From an uncultured Phascolarctobacterium sp. (GTDB lineage Bacteria > Bacillota > Negativicutes > Acidaminococcales > Acidaminococcaceae): a stretch of DNA of 64,000 nt. The notes under the pieces are model-generated. The model made no database searches, was not told the origin of the DNA, and saw only the letters and a list, made by a program, of their open reading frames with translations. Shown piece after piece: positions 33,942-42,614 of the stretch; the stretch's first letter is position 1, and every line of letters begins with the position of its first letter. The stretch lies in the NCBI RefSeq assembly GCF_937920985.1, contig NZ_CALDXR010000043.1, forward strand, positions 1-64,000, read 5' to 3'. The position numbers and the translations under genes are program-made.

Positions 33942-34330
33942 TGGCTGTTGATGAAAAGCAATTGACAGAAGCTATTTTGCGCCTTGCTGCTACCGACGTG
34001 CGTCGCTGCATGCAATGCGGCCACTGCAGTGCGAACTGCGAAGCTGCGTCTAAAATGGACCTTTTGCCTCACCGCGTAGTGTGGGACTTAAACAGTGGTC
34101 ATGCGTCCGAGCTGCTGGAGGCTGACGCACCGTGGCAATGTCTGTCATGCATGGCGTGCGAGGAGCGCTGCCCGCGCGGCGTGAGCCCGGCGCGCGTTAT
34201 GGAGGCGCTGCGCCTGCTGCAGATTCGTCAGCAGGGCAACAACAAGCTGCCTGCCGAAAGCGTAGAGCATTATCCAAGCGATATGCCGCAGCAGCTTTTG
34301 GTGGCAGCCTTTAGAAAATACAATAAATAG
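33941..34330 (+). CDS. hdrC: Heterodisulfide reductase subunit C-like protein
   Basis: 129 residues with two 4Fe-4S motifs, CMQCGHCSANC near residue 23 and CLSCMACEERCP near residue 68. Passes electrons from HdrA to HdrB. Overlaps hdrB by one base and precedes hdrA by 11 bases. Confidence 0.92.
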   Translation: MAVDEKQLTEAILRLAATDVRRCMQCGHCSANCEAASKMDLLPHRVVWDLNSGHASELLEADAPWQCLSCMACEERCPRGVSPARVMEALRLLQIRQQGNNKLPAESVEHYPSDMPQQLLVAAFRKYNK

Positions 34331-34341
34331 GGGGAAGCTAC

Positions 34342-36330
34342 GTGCAAAAGATTGGTGTTTTTGTTTGTTGGTGTGGCAGCAACATCGCCGGCACGGTAGA
34401 TGTTGCCCAGGTGGTAGAGGCAGTGCGCCAGATTCCGGACGTTGCTTATGCCATCGATTATAAATATATGTGCTCCGAGCAAGGCCAGGAGCTGATTCGC
34501 AAGGCTGTTGCTGATTATAAGCTGGACAGAATTGTTGTCTGTAGCTGCTCGCCGCGTATGCACGAGGCAACCTTCCGCAAATGTGCGGAGGGCGTTGGCA
34601 TCAATCCCTACATGGTGGAGATTGCCAACATCCGTGAGCAATGCTCCTGGGTGCTGAAGGATAAGGCCGAAGCGACAGCGAAGGCGATTAAATTAGCCAA
34701 GGCGGCAATTGCCAAGGTGCGCTTTAATGGAGCGCTGAAGCCCGGCGAAAGCCAGGTAGTGAAGCGCGCACTGGTTATCGGCGGCGGTATTGCCGGTATT
34801 CAGACGGCGCTGGATATTGCGGAAGCAGGATATAGGGTAGATATTGTGGAGAAGGAGCCGACAATCGGCGGCCGTATGGCGCAGCTCGACAAAACCTTCC
34901 CGACACTCGACTGCTCTGCCTGCATCCTGACACCGAAGATGGTGGATGCGGCAAATCATGAAAATATTACGCTCTATACCTATAGCGAGGTAGAAAGCGT
35001 AAGCGGCTTTGTGGGTAATTTTGATGTGACCATCCGCAAAAAAGCACGCAGTGTGAAGGCTGATATGTGCAGCGGCTGCGGTATCTGTACCGAAAAATGT
35101 CCGTCACGCAAAACTCCGAGTGAATTCGATATGGGATTGAAGAATCGCGGTGCAATTTATATTCCCTTTGCGCAGGCGATTCCCAAGGTGCCTGTTATCG
35201 ACCGTGAGGCCTGCATCAAGTTTAAGACCGGTAAATGCGGTATTTGCTCCAAGCTCTGTCCGGCAGGAGCCATTGATTACACGCAGCAGGACGAGCTGAT
35301 TACGGAAAAATACGGCGCGATTGTACTGGCAACAGGCTTTAAAACGATTCCTCTCGACAAGTTCGGTGAATATGGCTACGGTGCCAGCAAGGACGTTATC
35401 ACCTCGCTGGAGCTGGAGCGTCTGACGAACGCGGCAGGACCGACCGAAGGTCATCTCGTTTGTCCGTCTACCGGTAAGGAGCCGAAGAAGGTTATCATCG
35501 TTTCCTGCGTAGGCTCGCGTGATGTGAGCGGCCGCGGCAAGAGCTATTGCAGTAAAATCTGCTGCATGTATAATGCCAAGCATGCGATGTATATTCGTGA
35601 AAAATATCCTGATGTGGATGTAACTGTATTTTATATAGATGTACGTACTCCTGGCAAGGGCTTTGACGAGTTCCAACGCCGTGCGGTGGAGGAATACGGC
35701 GTGCATTATGTACGTGGTCAGGTGGGCAAGGTTGTTGTCGACGGCGATGGCAAGCTGACGGTTTTCGCCAGTGATTTGAACAGCGGCCGTAAGCTGATGT
35801 TGAATCCTGATTTAGTAGTGCTGGCAACGGCTGTGCAGCCTTCTCCTGATGCACGTAAGCTGGCAACGATGCTGACTGCCAGCATTGACAACGATGACTT
35901 TTACGTAGAGGCGCACCCGAAGCTGCGTCCGGTTGAAAGTCCGACAGCAGGCATTTTCCTCAGCGGCATGTGCCAGGGACCGAAGGATATTCCGGAAACT
36001 GTTTCGCAGGCCGGTGCGGCGGCTGTTAAGGTTGTCGGCCTGCTGGCGAAGGATAAGCTGTTGACGAACCCCTGTACTGCGCAGTGCGATACAAGCATTT
36101 GCAGTGGTTGCTTGGCTTGCACGCATGTCTGCCCCTACGGCGCAATTACCGGCGAGAGCAAGCAGGTTATTACTAAGTTGGGCGTGCGCGAAACACGCAC
36201 CGTTGCGGTGGTAAACAATGCGCTGTGCCAGGGCTGCGGTGCCTGCACGGTAGCCTGCCCCTGCGGTGCTATGGATTTGCAGGGCTTTACTAATCAACAA
36301 ATTCTGGCAGAGGTGGATGCATTATGCTAG
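34342..36330 (+). CDS. hdrA: Heterodisulfide reductase subunit A-like flavoprotein
   Basis: 662 residues from GTG 34342 with AGGGGGAAG upstream. N-terminal Cys-rich region, FAD site ALVIGGGIAGIQTALDIAEA near residue 140, the thioredoxin-reductase-like GGRMAQLDKTFPTLDCSACI, and ferredoxin motifs CSGCGICTEKCP, CGICSKLCPAGAI, CSGCLACTHVCPYGAI and CQGCGACTVACPCGAM. HdrA is the flavin-bifurcating core of this enzyme class: it splits electron pairs between ferredoxin and the HdrB disulfide site. Cytoplasmic complex with the neighbouring subunits. Confidence 0.95.
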   Translation: MQKIGVFVCWCGSNIAGTVDVAQVVEAVRQIPDVAYAIDYKYMCSEQGQELIRKAVADYKLDRIVVCSCSPRMHEATFRKCAEGVGINPYMVEIANIREQCSWVLKDKAEATAKAIKLAKAAIAKVRFNGALKPGESQVVKRALVIGGGIAGIQTALDIAEAGYRVDIVEKEPTIGGRMAQLDKTFPTLDCSACILTPKMVDAANHENITLYTYSEVESVSGFVGNFDVTIRKKARSVKADMCSGCGICTEKCPSRKTPSEFDMGLKNRGAIYIPFAQAIPKVPVIDREACIKFKTGKCGICSKLCPAGAIDYTQQDELITEKYGAIVLATGFKTIPLDKFGEYGYGASKDVITSLELERLTNAAGPTEGHLVCPSTGKEPKKVIIVSCVGSRDVSGRGKSYCSKICCMYNAKHAMYIREKYPDVDVTVFYIDVRTPGKGFDEFQRRAVEEYGVHYVRGQVGKVVVDGDGKLTVFASDLNSGRKLMLNPDLVVLATAVQPSPDARKLATMLTASIDNDDFYVEAHPKLRPVESPTAGIFLSGMCQGPKDIPETVSQAGAAAVKVVGLLAKDKLLTNPCTAQCDTSICSGCLACTHVCPYGAITGESKQVITKLGVRETRTVAVVNNALCQGCGACTVACPCGAMDLQGFTNQQILAEVDALC

Positions 36331-36761
36331 AGAAGAAAAATTTTGAACCGAAAATCGTTGCCTTCTGCTGCAACTGGTGCAGCTATGCCGGTGCTGACGG
36401 CGCCGGAACGGCCCGCAAGCATTATCCTGCTAATATCAAAATCATCAAGGTTCCCTGCTCCTGCAGAGTGAATCCGCTCTTTATCCTGCGCGCGTTTCAG
36501 CGTGGTGCGGACGGTGTCATCATGTGCGGCTGTCATCCCGGTGACTGCCATTATTCGACAGGCAACTATTATGCGCGTCGTCGTATGACGCTGCTGCTCA
36601 GTATGCTGGATTATCTGGGCGTGGCCGGTGAACGCTTCCGTGTAGAGTGGGTAAGTGCGGCTGAAGGCGCACGCTTTGCACAGGTGATGAACGATTTTGC
36701 CGAGCATATTGCGGCATTGGGTGAGAATGTAAAGTTGAGGGATTTGCGATGCAAAAAATAG
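36324..36761 (+). CDS. flxD: MvhD/FlxD-type 2Fe-2S electron-transfer subunit
   Basis: 145 residues of the MvhD/FrhD family: FCCNWCSYAGADGAGTAR near the N-terminus, VPCSCRVNPLFILRAF, and VIMCGCHPGDCHYSTGNYYA. It links HdrA to the electron-input module. Overlaps hdrA by 7 bases and flxC by 13. In Flx-Hdr clusters this is FlxD. Confidence 0.9.
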   Translation: MLEKKNFEPKIVAFCCNWCSYAGADGAGTARKHYPANIKIIKVPCSCRVNPLFILRAFQRGADGVIMCGCHPGDCHYSTGNYYARRRMTLLLSMLDYLGVAGERFRVEWVSAAEGARFAQVMNDFAEHIAALGENVKLRDLRCKK

Positions 36762-37738
36762 AAAAGCTGCTGCAGAAGCGTGCAGCCGAACTGTTGGCAG
36801 AGGGCACAGTAGAGTGTGTGCTGGCTTGGCAGGCAGGCGAATTCTTTTACGATAACGCACCTGCTGCTGTAAGCAGCGCGGACGAATGCGACAAGCTGGT
36901 TTATAACGAGTTCTGCCCTGCCAATCTCTGCAAATATTTAATCGAAACAAGCCATGCAGGCAAGAAGACGGCTGTTTTCTTAAAGCCTTGCGATACATAC
37001 GGAGTAAACCAGCTGCTGAAGGATAACCGCATTAAGCGTGAGCTTGTTTACGCCATCGGCACACCCTGCAGCGGTATGCTGGATATCAACAAGATTAAGG
37101 CTGCCGGTGCTAAGGGTATCATCAGCGTGAGCGTAGATGGTGAAGAGGTTGTTGTCAACACTGCTTATGGTGAAAAGCGTCTGGCGAAGGCTGACGTGCT
37201 GCTGAACAAATGCCTGATGTGCAAGGGTGCTGCTTATAAAATTGCGGACGAGGAGCTGGCTGAGCCGTTGCCTGTACCGCAGTTTACCGGTGATAAATTC
37301 GCTAAGGTCAAGGAGATTGAAGCGATGAGCGCTGAGGAGCGTTTTGCCTTCTGGCAAAGCGAGCTTTCCAAGTGCATCCGCTGCAATGCCTGCCGTGATA
37401 TCTGCCCGGCGTGCAGTTGTGAGCAGTGCATTTTTGATAAGCCCGATACTCCGGTAGCAGGAAAGGCGTATGCCGACGAGGTTGAGGAGCAGATGTATCA
37501 TATTATCCGCGCTTTCCACGTTGCCGGTCGCTGCACCGGTTGCGGCGAATGTGCGCGTGTTTGTCCGCAGGGAATTCATCTGGAGCTGCTGAACATGAAA
37601 TTTATGAAGGATATCAACAGCTTCTTCGGTCAGTATCAGGCCGGAGCGGACAGCGAAACGCCTGCACCTCAGGTAAGCTTTAAGCAGAATGATCCTGAGG
37701 CCAACAGTGCGGTAGAAGGGAGGGAGCAGCATGTATAA
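36749..37738 (+). CDS. flxC: 4Fe-4S dicluster electron-transfer protein, FlxC-like
   Basis: 329 residues. N-terminal part resembles the F420-hydrogenase beta/FdhB-like domain (VFLKPCDTYGVNQLLKD, NKCLMCKGAAYKI); two ferredoxin-type motifs follow, CIRCNACRDICPACSCEQC near residue 210 and CTGCGECARVCPQGIH near residue 262. No hydrogenase large subunit is present, so it should be a wire in the Flx module. The letter (C) is assigned from order and domain content. Confidence 0.78.
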   Translation: MQKIEKLLQKRAAELLAEGTVECVLAWQAGEFFYDNAPAAVSSADECDKLVYNEFCPANLCKYLIETSHAGKKTAVFLKPCDTYGVNQLLKDNRIKRELVYAIGTPCSGMLDINKIKAAGAKGIISVSVDGEEVVVNTAYGEKRLAKADVLLNKCLMCKGAAYKIADEELAEPLPVPQFTGDKFAKVKEIEAMSAEERFAFWQSELSKCIRCNACRDICPACSCEQCIFDKPDTPVAGKAYADEVEEQMYHIIRAFHVAGRCTGCGECARVCPQGIHLELLNMKFMKDINSFFGQYQAGADSETPAPQVSFKQNDPEANSAVEGREQHV

Positions 37739-38789
37739 GATAGCAAAGGATAAGCTGCCAAAGTTATATGACGCCCTGCAAAATATCGGTATACTGCTGC
37801 TGCCCTGCAAGAATAAGAGCGGTCATGCGGACTTCGCACCGTATCGCGAGGATGCGGAGATTGCGCTGGATGCATCGCTGACAAACCGCAGCGCGAAGGA
37901 TGTTTTCTTCCCGCAGGTAGAAAATCTGCTGACCTTTAAGACGAGCGGCAAGGAGCTGGCGTTGGAGCAGAATGTTCCGCCTGCCGGCGTGACGATTGTC
38001 ATGGGTGTGCGTGCCTGCGATGCGCGCAGCTTTAAGATTTTAGATAAGGTGTTTTTGAAAGCACCTGTTGATACATATTACAAGACAAGACGCGAGCAAT
38101 GCGTGCTTATCGGCTTAGGCTGCAGTGCTCCCGAAGAAACCTGCTTCTGCCATGCCTTTGGCATTGACGCAGGCGCTCCGGAGACGGATGTGCAGACCTG
38201 GCTGGTGGGTGAGGAGCTTTGCTGGCAGGCTGTAACAGCTAAGGGCGAGGAGCTGACAGCGAAGCTTGTCGATGGCGGTGTGCTGGTTGAGGCAGCTGCG
38301 GATGCTGCGGCAGCGGTCAGCGAGCAGCAGGAGCAGACGCAAAAGATTTTGAGCGTGCTGCCCTTGCATGATTTTAAAGTAAATGACGAGCTGACGAAGG
38401 ATGAGCTGAAGGCTTTCCACAGTAAAATATGGGAGCAGATGGCCGCAGGCTGCCTGTCCTGCTGCACCTGCACCTATGTGTGCCCGACCTGTCATTGCTA
38501 CGATATCCGCGATTATCAGGAGACAGAGGAGCGCACGCAGCGTTATCGCTGCTGGGACAGCTGCATGGCGAAGGATTTTACGCTGATGGCGCATGGCAGC
38601 CCGCGTAAGACGAAGGTGGAGCGTTTCCGCCAGCGTTATATGCATAAGCTGGTGTATTTCCCGGAGAACAACGAGGGTGAATATGCTTGCGTCGGCTGCG
38701 GACGCTGCCTGCAGAAGTGTCCGGTGCAGCTGAATATTGTCAAGGTAGCCAAGGCCTTGGAAAAAGCGGAGGTGAAGCAGGATGTGTAA
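37731..38789 (+). CDS. flxB: 4Fe-4S protein, FlxB-like (AsrA/sulfhydrogenase beta-like)
   Basis: 352 residues. Central VIVMGVRACDARSFKILDKV and LIGLGCSAPEETCFCHAFG are typical of the AsrA/HydB-type iron-sulfur subunit; the C-terminus holds CLSCCTCTYVCPTCHCYDI and CVGCGRCLQKCPVQLNIVK. Passes electrons between the NAD-binding flavoprotein (next gene) and HdrA side. Overlaps both neighbours by 8 bases. Confidence 0.8.
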   Translation: MYKIAKDKLPKLYDALQNIGILLLPCKNKSGHADFAPYREDAEIALDASLTNRSAKDVFFPQVENLLTFKTSGKELALEQNVPPAGVTIVMGVRACDARSFKILDKVFLKAPVDTYYKTRREQCVLIGLGCSAPEETCFCHAFGIDAGAPETDVQTWLVGEELCWQAVTAKGEELTAKLVDGGVLVEAAADAAAAVSEQQEQTQKILSVLPLHDFKVNDELTKDELKAFHSKIWEQMAAGCLSCCTCTYVCPTCHCYDIRDYQETEERTQRYRCWDSCMAKDFTLMAHGSPRKTKVERFRQRYMHKLVYFPENNEGEYACVGCGRCLQKCPVQLNIVKVAKALEKAEVKQDV

Positions 38790-39618
38790 TTGTCAGGATA
38801 CCTTGATTCCGCAGATTGGCGTGGTGACGGATATCGGTACGGAAACAGCCGATGTAAAGACCTTTCGCGTGGAGAAAATCGGCGGCGGTAAGCTGTTTGA
38901 GCATCTGCCGGGACAATGCGCTATTCTTTCCGTTCCCGGTAAGGGTGAGGCGATTTTTTCCATTACCTCCTCTCCTACGAACGAAAAATATATGGAGTTC
39001 AGCATTAAACGCTGCGGCTCAATTACGAACTTTTTGCATTTTGATATTGAACCGGGCCAGCAGATTGCTGTGCGCGGACCTTACGGTAATCATTTCCCTG
39101 TTGAGGATAAATTGAAAGGCAAGGATTTGCTCTTTATCGCCGGCGGTATCGGTTTGGCGCCGCTGCGCAGTGTAATCAATTATATGCTGGATAAGCGTGA
39201 GGATTACGGCAGCATTGATGTTGTTTACGGCGCACGCAGCAAGGAAGATTTTGTGCGTTACGATGAGCTGACGAATGTGTGGCCGGCGCAAAAGGATACG
39301 CGCGTGCATCTGACGATTGACCGTGCGCAGGAGGGCTGGACGGGCAATGTCGGCTTTGTGCCGAACTTCCTGAAGGACCTGAAGTTTACGCCGGATAAGA
39401 CGGTGCTGCTGTGCGGTCCGCCGATTATGATTAAGCTGTGTCTGGCGGCGTTGATTGAGATGGGCTTTGAGAAGAATCAGGTTTATACGACGCTGGAGCT
39501 GCGCATGAAGTGCGGTGTGGGCAAGTGTGGTCGCTGCAATATTGGCAAGAAGTATGTGTGCAAGGACGGGCCGGTGTTTACTTGCGATGAGCTGGACGAG
39601 ATGCCGGACGAGTATTGA
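38782..39618 (+). CDS. flxA: FAD/NAD(P)-binding oxidoreductase, FlxA-like
   Basis: 278 residues of the ferredoxin-reductase-like family related to AsrB and dihydroorotate dehydrogenase electron-transfer subunits. FAD part with EHLPGQCAILSVPGKGEAIF and SITSSP, NAD part with LLFIAGGIGLAPLRSVINYM and VLLCGPPIMIK, and a C-terminal Cys cluster KCGVGKCGRCNIGKKYVCKD. It should take electrons from NADH and feed the Hdr module. Its presence instead of hydrogenase or formate dehydrogenase identifies the operon as the Flx-Hdr type known from sulfate reducers. Confidence 0.85.
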   Translation: MCNCQDTLIPQIGVVTDIGTETADVKTFRVEKIGGGKLFEHLPGQCAILSVPGKGEAIFSITSSPTNEKYMEFSIKRCGSITNFLHFDIEPGQQIAVRGPYGNHFPVEDKLKGKDLLFIAGGIGLAPLRSVINYMLDKREDYGSIDVVYGARSKEDFVRYDELTNVWPAQKDTRVHLTIDRAQEGWTGNVGFVPNFLKDLKFTPDKTVLLCGPPIMIKLCLAALIEMGFEKNQVYTTLELRMKCGVGKCGRCNIGKKYVCKDGPVFTCDELDEMPDEY

Positions 39619-39644
39619 TTATTCGCATACTAAAATTGCTATGC

Positions 39645-39780
39645 ATGCCCCCTTTAGTCGCTAGCGCGACAGTTCCCCCGAGGGGGAACCAAGAATGTGC
39701 TAATGAAGTTTAACGAAAAAGCTATTAGTCTTGCCTGCCCCTTGGGGAAGGTGCCGAGCGTAGCGAGGCGGAAGGGGGCG
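39645..39780. repeat. Intergenic palindromic repeat element
   Basis: Fills much of the 303-base gap before the fumarate-reductase-like pair. TGCCCCCTTTAGTCGCTAGC at the left faces GAGGCGGAAGGGGGCG at the right, and internal stems such as TTCCCCC / GGGGGAA and GCCGAGCGTAGCGAGGC occur. Same general design as the block at 8046-8272. Confidence 0.55.
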
Positions 39781-39921
39781 TTACCATAAATATATCGTTT
39801 CTATCAGAAGCAATCCACGATATATTAATGGCTCATAACAAAACTGTTTCGTTTATAGCGGATTTTAGCTTTGTAATTCTGAAATACATTTTTTGGAGAA
39901 GAAAATATAAGGAGCAAAAAT

Positions 39922-40596
39922 ATGGAAGAAATGGTAACTGTTTACCTGCTGGGCAAAAAGTACAGTGTCCCGGCAACCCTGACCATTATGGATGCCATGG
40001 AATATGCAGGCTTTAAGCTGGTGCGCGGCTGCGGCTGCCGCAGCGGCTTTTGCGGAGCCTGCGCAGTAATTTATCGTCTGAAGGGCAGCACTGAGCTGAA
40101 GGTTGTGCTTTCCTGCCAGACGAAGGTTGAGGAAGGTATGTGCGTTGGCAAGATTGATTCCTTCCCAATTAACAAGCGCACCTTTAATATCGAAGAGATT
40201 AAGGCAAGCGATAATATTGTCGGTCAGCTGTATCCGGAAATTTTCAGCTGCATAGGCTGCAATGCCTGCACCAAGGGCTGCCCGCAGGGGCTGAATGTTA
40301 TGCAGTATATTGCTTACGCTCAGCGCGGCGAATACGAGAAAGCAGCACATGCTTCCTTCGACTGCGTTGGCTGCAATATCTGCGCATCCCGTTGCCCGGC
40401 GCAAATCAGCCACAGCGCTGTCGGCCTGCTGTGCCGTCGCCTGACGGGCAAATATATTGCGCCGAAGTGCGAGCATCTGGCCAAGCGTGTTGCCGAAATT
40501 GAAAACGGCGATTATGTAACGCTGCTGGAAAAGCTGAAAAAGATGCCTTTGGACGAAATCAAAGACCTGTATAACAAGCGTGAGATTGAAAAATAA
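39922..40596 (+). CDS. Fumarate reductase/succinate dehydrogenase-type iron-sulfur protein
   Basis: 224 residues. N-terminal 2Fe-2S ferredoxin fold with GCGCRSGFCGACAV near residue 33-46 and a later Cys (VVLSCQTKV); C-terminal motifs CIGCNACTKGCPQG and CVGCNICASRCPAQ for two further clusters. It matches SdhB/FrdB/TfrB-like proteins. AAGGAGC ribosome site. It precedes the flavoprotein by 14 bases. There is no membrane-anchor subunit nearby, so the pair is probably soluble. Confidence 0.87.
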   Translation: MEEMVTVYLLGKKYSVPATLTIMDAMEYAGFKLVRGCGCRSGFCGACAVIYRLKGSTELKVVLSCQTKVEEGMCVGKIDSFPINKRTFNIEEIKASDNIVGQLYPEIFSCIGCNACTKGCPQGLNVMQYIAYAQRGEYEKAAHASFDCVGCNICASRCPAQISHSAVGLLCRRLTGKYIAPKCEHLAKRVAEIENGDYVTLLEKLKKMPLDEIKDLYNKREIEK

Positions 40597-40610
40597 GGAG
40601 GTGCGGCAAG

Positions 40611-42218
40611 GTGAGTGCATTTACTGAAGATATGTTAAAATCTATGGCTAAGGTTGAAGCTACCCGTGCCCAACGTCTGCACGCTTCTATCGAACGCTTT
40701 ACGGCAGAGGAAAAGGACGAGCTGCTGAAGGAGTTCCATCCGGACTACAGCTCCAAGGGCTTCAAGGTGCTGGAGGTTGGTCCCAACAAGGGACAGAAGG
40801 TGCCGGTAGAATTGGCACTGCTGTTGGAGGGCAAAAGCCGCCTGCAGGATGTAGAGCTTGATTTGGAAAAAGTGGACTATGACGTTGATGTGCTGGTTAT
40901 CGGTGGCGGCGGCGCCGGTGCTTCCGCTGCGTTGGAAGCACATAACGGCGGTGCTAACGTCCTCGTAGTTACAAAGCTGCGCATGGGCGATGCCAACACG
41001 ATGATGGCCGAGGGCGGTATTCAGGCTGCGGATAAGGGCAACGATTCCCCGGCGCAGCATTATCTGGATGCCTTTGGCGGCGGTCACTACAAAAATATTC
41101 CTGAGCTTTTGGAAGAGCTGGTAAGCAACGGACCTTTGGCGATTGACTGGCTGAGCAAGCTGGGCGTTATGTTCGATAAGGAGCAGGACGGCACTATGGT
41201 GACGACGCATGGCGGTGGCACGAGCCGTAAGCGTATGCATGCCTGCGCCGATTACACAGGTGCGGAGATCATGCGCGTGCTGCGAGACGAGGTGCAGAAC
41301 TGTGGTATTCCGGTGCTGGAGTTTTCGCCCGCAGTCGAGCTGCTGCTCGACGAGGAGGGCAAAACTGCCGGTGCGGTGCTGTGGGATTTTGATGCGCAGG
41401 AGTACAAGGTTGTACGTGCAAAATGCGTAATTATGGCAACCGGTGGTGCAGGACGCCTGCATTATCAGGGCTTCCCGACCTCCAACCATTACGGTGCTAC
41501 TGCCGACGGCCTTGTTATGGCATACCGTGCCGGTGCGCCGCTGATTTATGCGGACGCAATTCAATATCATCCGACCGGTGTTGCTTATCCGGCGCAGATT
41601 TATGGCGCGCTGGTTACCGAAAAGGTGCGCTCGATTGGTGCGCAGCTCGTTAACAGCGAGGGCGAAATTTTTATGCATCCGCTGGAAACTCGTGATGTGG
41701 CGGCTGCATCTATCATCCGCGAGTGTACTGCCCGCGGCAAGGGCGTGAAGGCTCTCGATGGCGTGGCGCTGTGGCTCGATACGCCGCTGATTGAAATGCT
41801 GCATGGCGAAGGCACGATTGCCAAACGCATTCCGGGTATGCTGCGCATGTATGCTAAGTTCGGCATTGACCTGCGCAAGGAGCCGATTTTGATTTATCCG
41901 ACGTTGCATTACCAAAATGGCGGTATCCTGATTGACAAGGATGCGGAAACCAAGCTGCCGGGACTGTTTGTTGCCGGTGAAGCTGTTGGTGGCATTCATG
42001 GTACCAACCGTCTGATGGGCAATAGCCTGCTGGATATTATCGTCTTTGGCCGTATTGCCGGTACGAAGGCTGCCGAAGCGGCGAAGTCTGTTAAGCTGGG
42101 CAAGCTGAGCCTGGAGCATGTACGTCGCTACGCTGAGGAAGAAAAGGCTGCCGGCGTGCAGGGCGAGCTGTCGCCGAAGCTGCTGCCGGTTTATACTCAT
42201 GGCAGAGATGTAAGGTAA
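40611..42218 (+). CDS. Fumarate reductase/L-aspartate oxidase-type flavoprotein subunit
   Basis: 535 residues from GTG 40611 (AAGGAGGTG ahead). FAD-binding VDVLVIGGGGAGASAALEA near residue 90; active-site regions IQYHPTGVAYP, METRDVAAASII-type ETRD, LHYQNGGILID and GGIHGTNRLMGNSLLD. The His that carries FAD covalently in SdhA/FrdA (in S-H-T-x-A-A-x-G-G) is Asn here (ANTMMAEGG), so FAD should be non-covalent, as in L-aspartate oxidase and soluble fumarate reductases. The C-terminal domain is short. With the Hdr-Flx operon upstream, a soluble fumarate reductase fed by thiols or NADH is a reasonable guess; an aspartate-oxidase role is less likely given the Fe-S partner. Confidence 0.88.
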   Translation: MSAFTEDMLKSMAKVEATRAQRLHASIERFTAEEKDELLKEFHPDYSSKGFKVLEVGPNKGQKVPVELALLLEGKSRLQDVELDLEKVDYDVDVLVIGGGGAGASAALEAHNGGANVLVVTKLRMGDANTMMAEGGIQAADKGNDSPAQHYLDAFGGGHYKNIPELLEELVSNGPLAIDWLSKLGVMFDKEQDGTMVTTHGGGTSRKRMHACADYTGAEIMRVLRDEVQNCGIPVLEFSPAVELLLDEEGKTAGAVLWDFDAQEYKVVRAKCVIMATGGAGRLHYQGFPTSNHYGATADGLVMAYRAGAPLIYADAIQYHPTGVAYPAQIYGALVTEKVRSIGAQLVNSEGEIFMHPLETRDVAAASIIRECTARGKGVKALDGVALWLDTPLIEMLHGEGTIAKRIPGMLRMYAKFGIDLRKEPILIYPTLHYQNGGILIDKDAETKLPGLFVAGEAVGGIHGTNRLMGNSLLDIIVFGRIAGTKAAEAAKSVKLGKLSLEHVRRYAEEEKAAGVQGELSPKLLPVYTHGRDVR

Positions 42219-42234
42219 AAACAAGATATAAATA

Positions 42235-42282
42235 AAAAACATACAACGGCAAACTTCACAGCTTGTTCGTTGTATGTTTTTG
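42235..42282 (+). terminator. Terminator after the flavoprotein gene, overlapping toxin promoter 4
   Basis: Perfect 14-base stem AAAAACATACAACG / CGTTGTATGTTTTT with a 19-base loop. The right arm contains TTGTAT (42270-42275), the -35 box of toxin copy 4. An almost identical hairpin is at 43993-44040. Confidence 0.85.
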
Positions 42283-42363
42283 TTTTATATGCTAAAATAT
42301 GTTTTAAGACAACCGTGTTGCAGGGTGGCATTGCCGAAATTCTTCGGAATGGAGGTGATGTCT
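42270..42363 (+). promoter_or_regulatory. Promoter and structured leader of toxin copy 4
   Basis: TTGTAT (42270-42275), 17-base spacer, TAAAAT (42293-42298). Leader starts near GACAACCGTGTTGCAGGG and has hairpin ATTC-TTCG-GAAT directly before GGAGGTGATG. Confidence 0.6.
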
Positions 42364-42450
42364 ATGGTATATTTCAGTTTTCAGGACTTAATGTCTTTTG
42401 GATTTTTTATCGTAGCATTGCTGACGTTCATTTTTCAGAACAGAAAGTAA
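42364..42450 (+). CDS. Holin-like type I toxin peptide, copy 4
   Basis: 28 residues: MVYFSFQDLMSFG, span FFIVALLTFIF, tail QNRK. GGAGGTGATG before ATG 42364. Convergent with the antisense RNA at 42460-42553. Sequence class closest to copies 2 and 3. Confidence 0.75.
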   Translation: MVYFSFQDLMSFGFFIVALLTFIFQNRK

Positions 42451-42459
42451 TCTCGGACA

Positions 42460-42553
42460 TAGAAAAACCGCCCCAAAACTTTGCAGGTTTGGCGGGGCGG
42501 CTTTCTAGCTAAACACCAACAAGCAACCCACCTTGTGGGCGGTTGTCTTCTTT
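42460..42553 (-). ncRNA. Predicted antisense RNA antitoxin, copy 4
   Basis: Minus-strand promoter TTGAAA (42588-42583), 17-base spacer, TATATT (42565-42560). Family 5' hairpin (complement of CAACCCACCTTGTGGGCGGT, about 42525-42545); bidirectional terminator CCGCCCC (42468-42474) / GGGGCGG (42494-42500). Confidence 0.68.
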
Positions 42554-42614
42554 ATTTATAATATAACATGAAGCAGAGTTTTTTTCAAGGAATTACTTGT
42601 GAACTTTTGGTTGC

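Noticed and set aside
40635..42242. 535-codon open frame on the minus strand opposite the flavoprotein
   Set aside because: Same length as the real gene because of its codon bias; translation is rich in His/Gln/Arg without any domain, and the plus-strand flavoprotein motifs are unambiguous.
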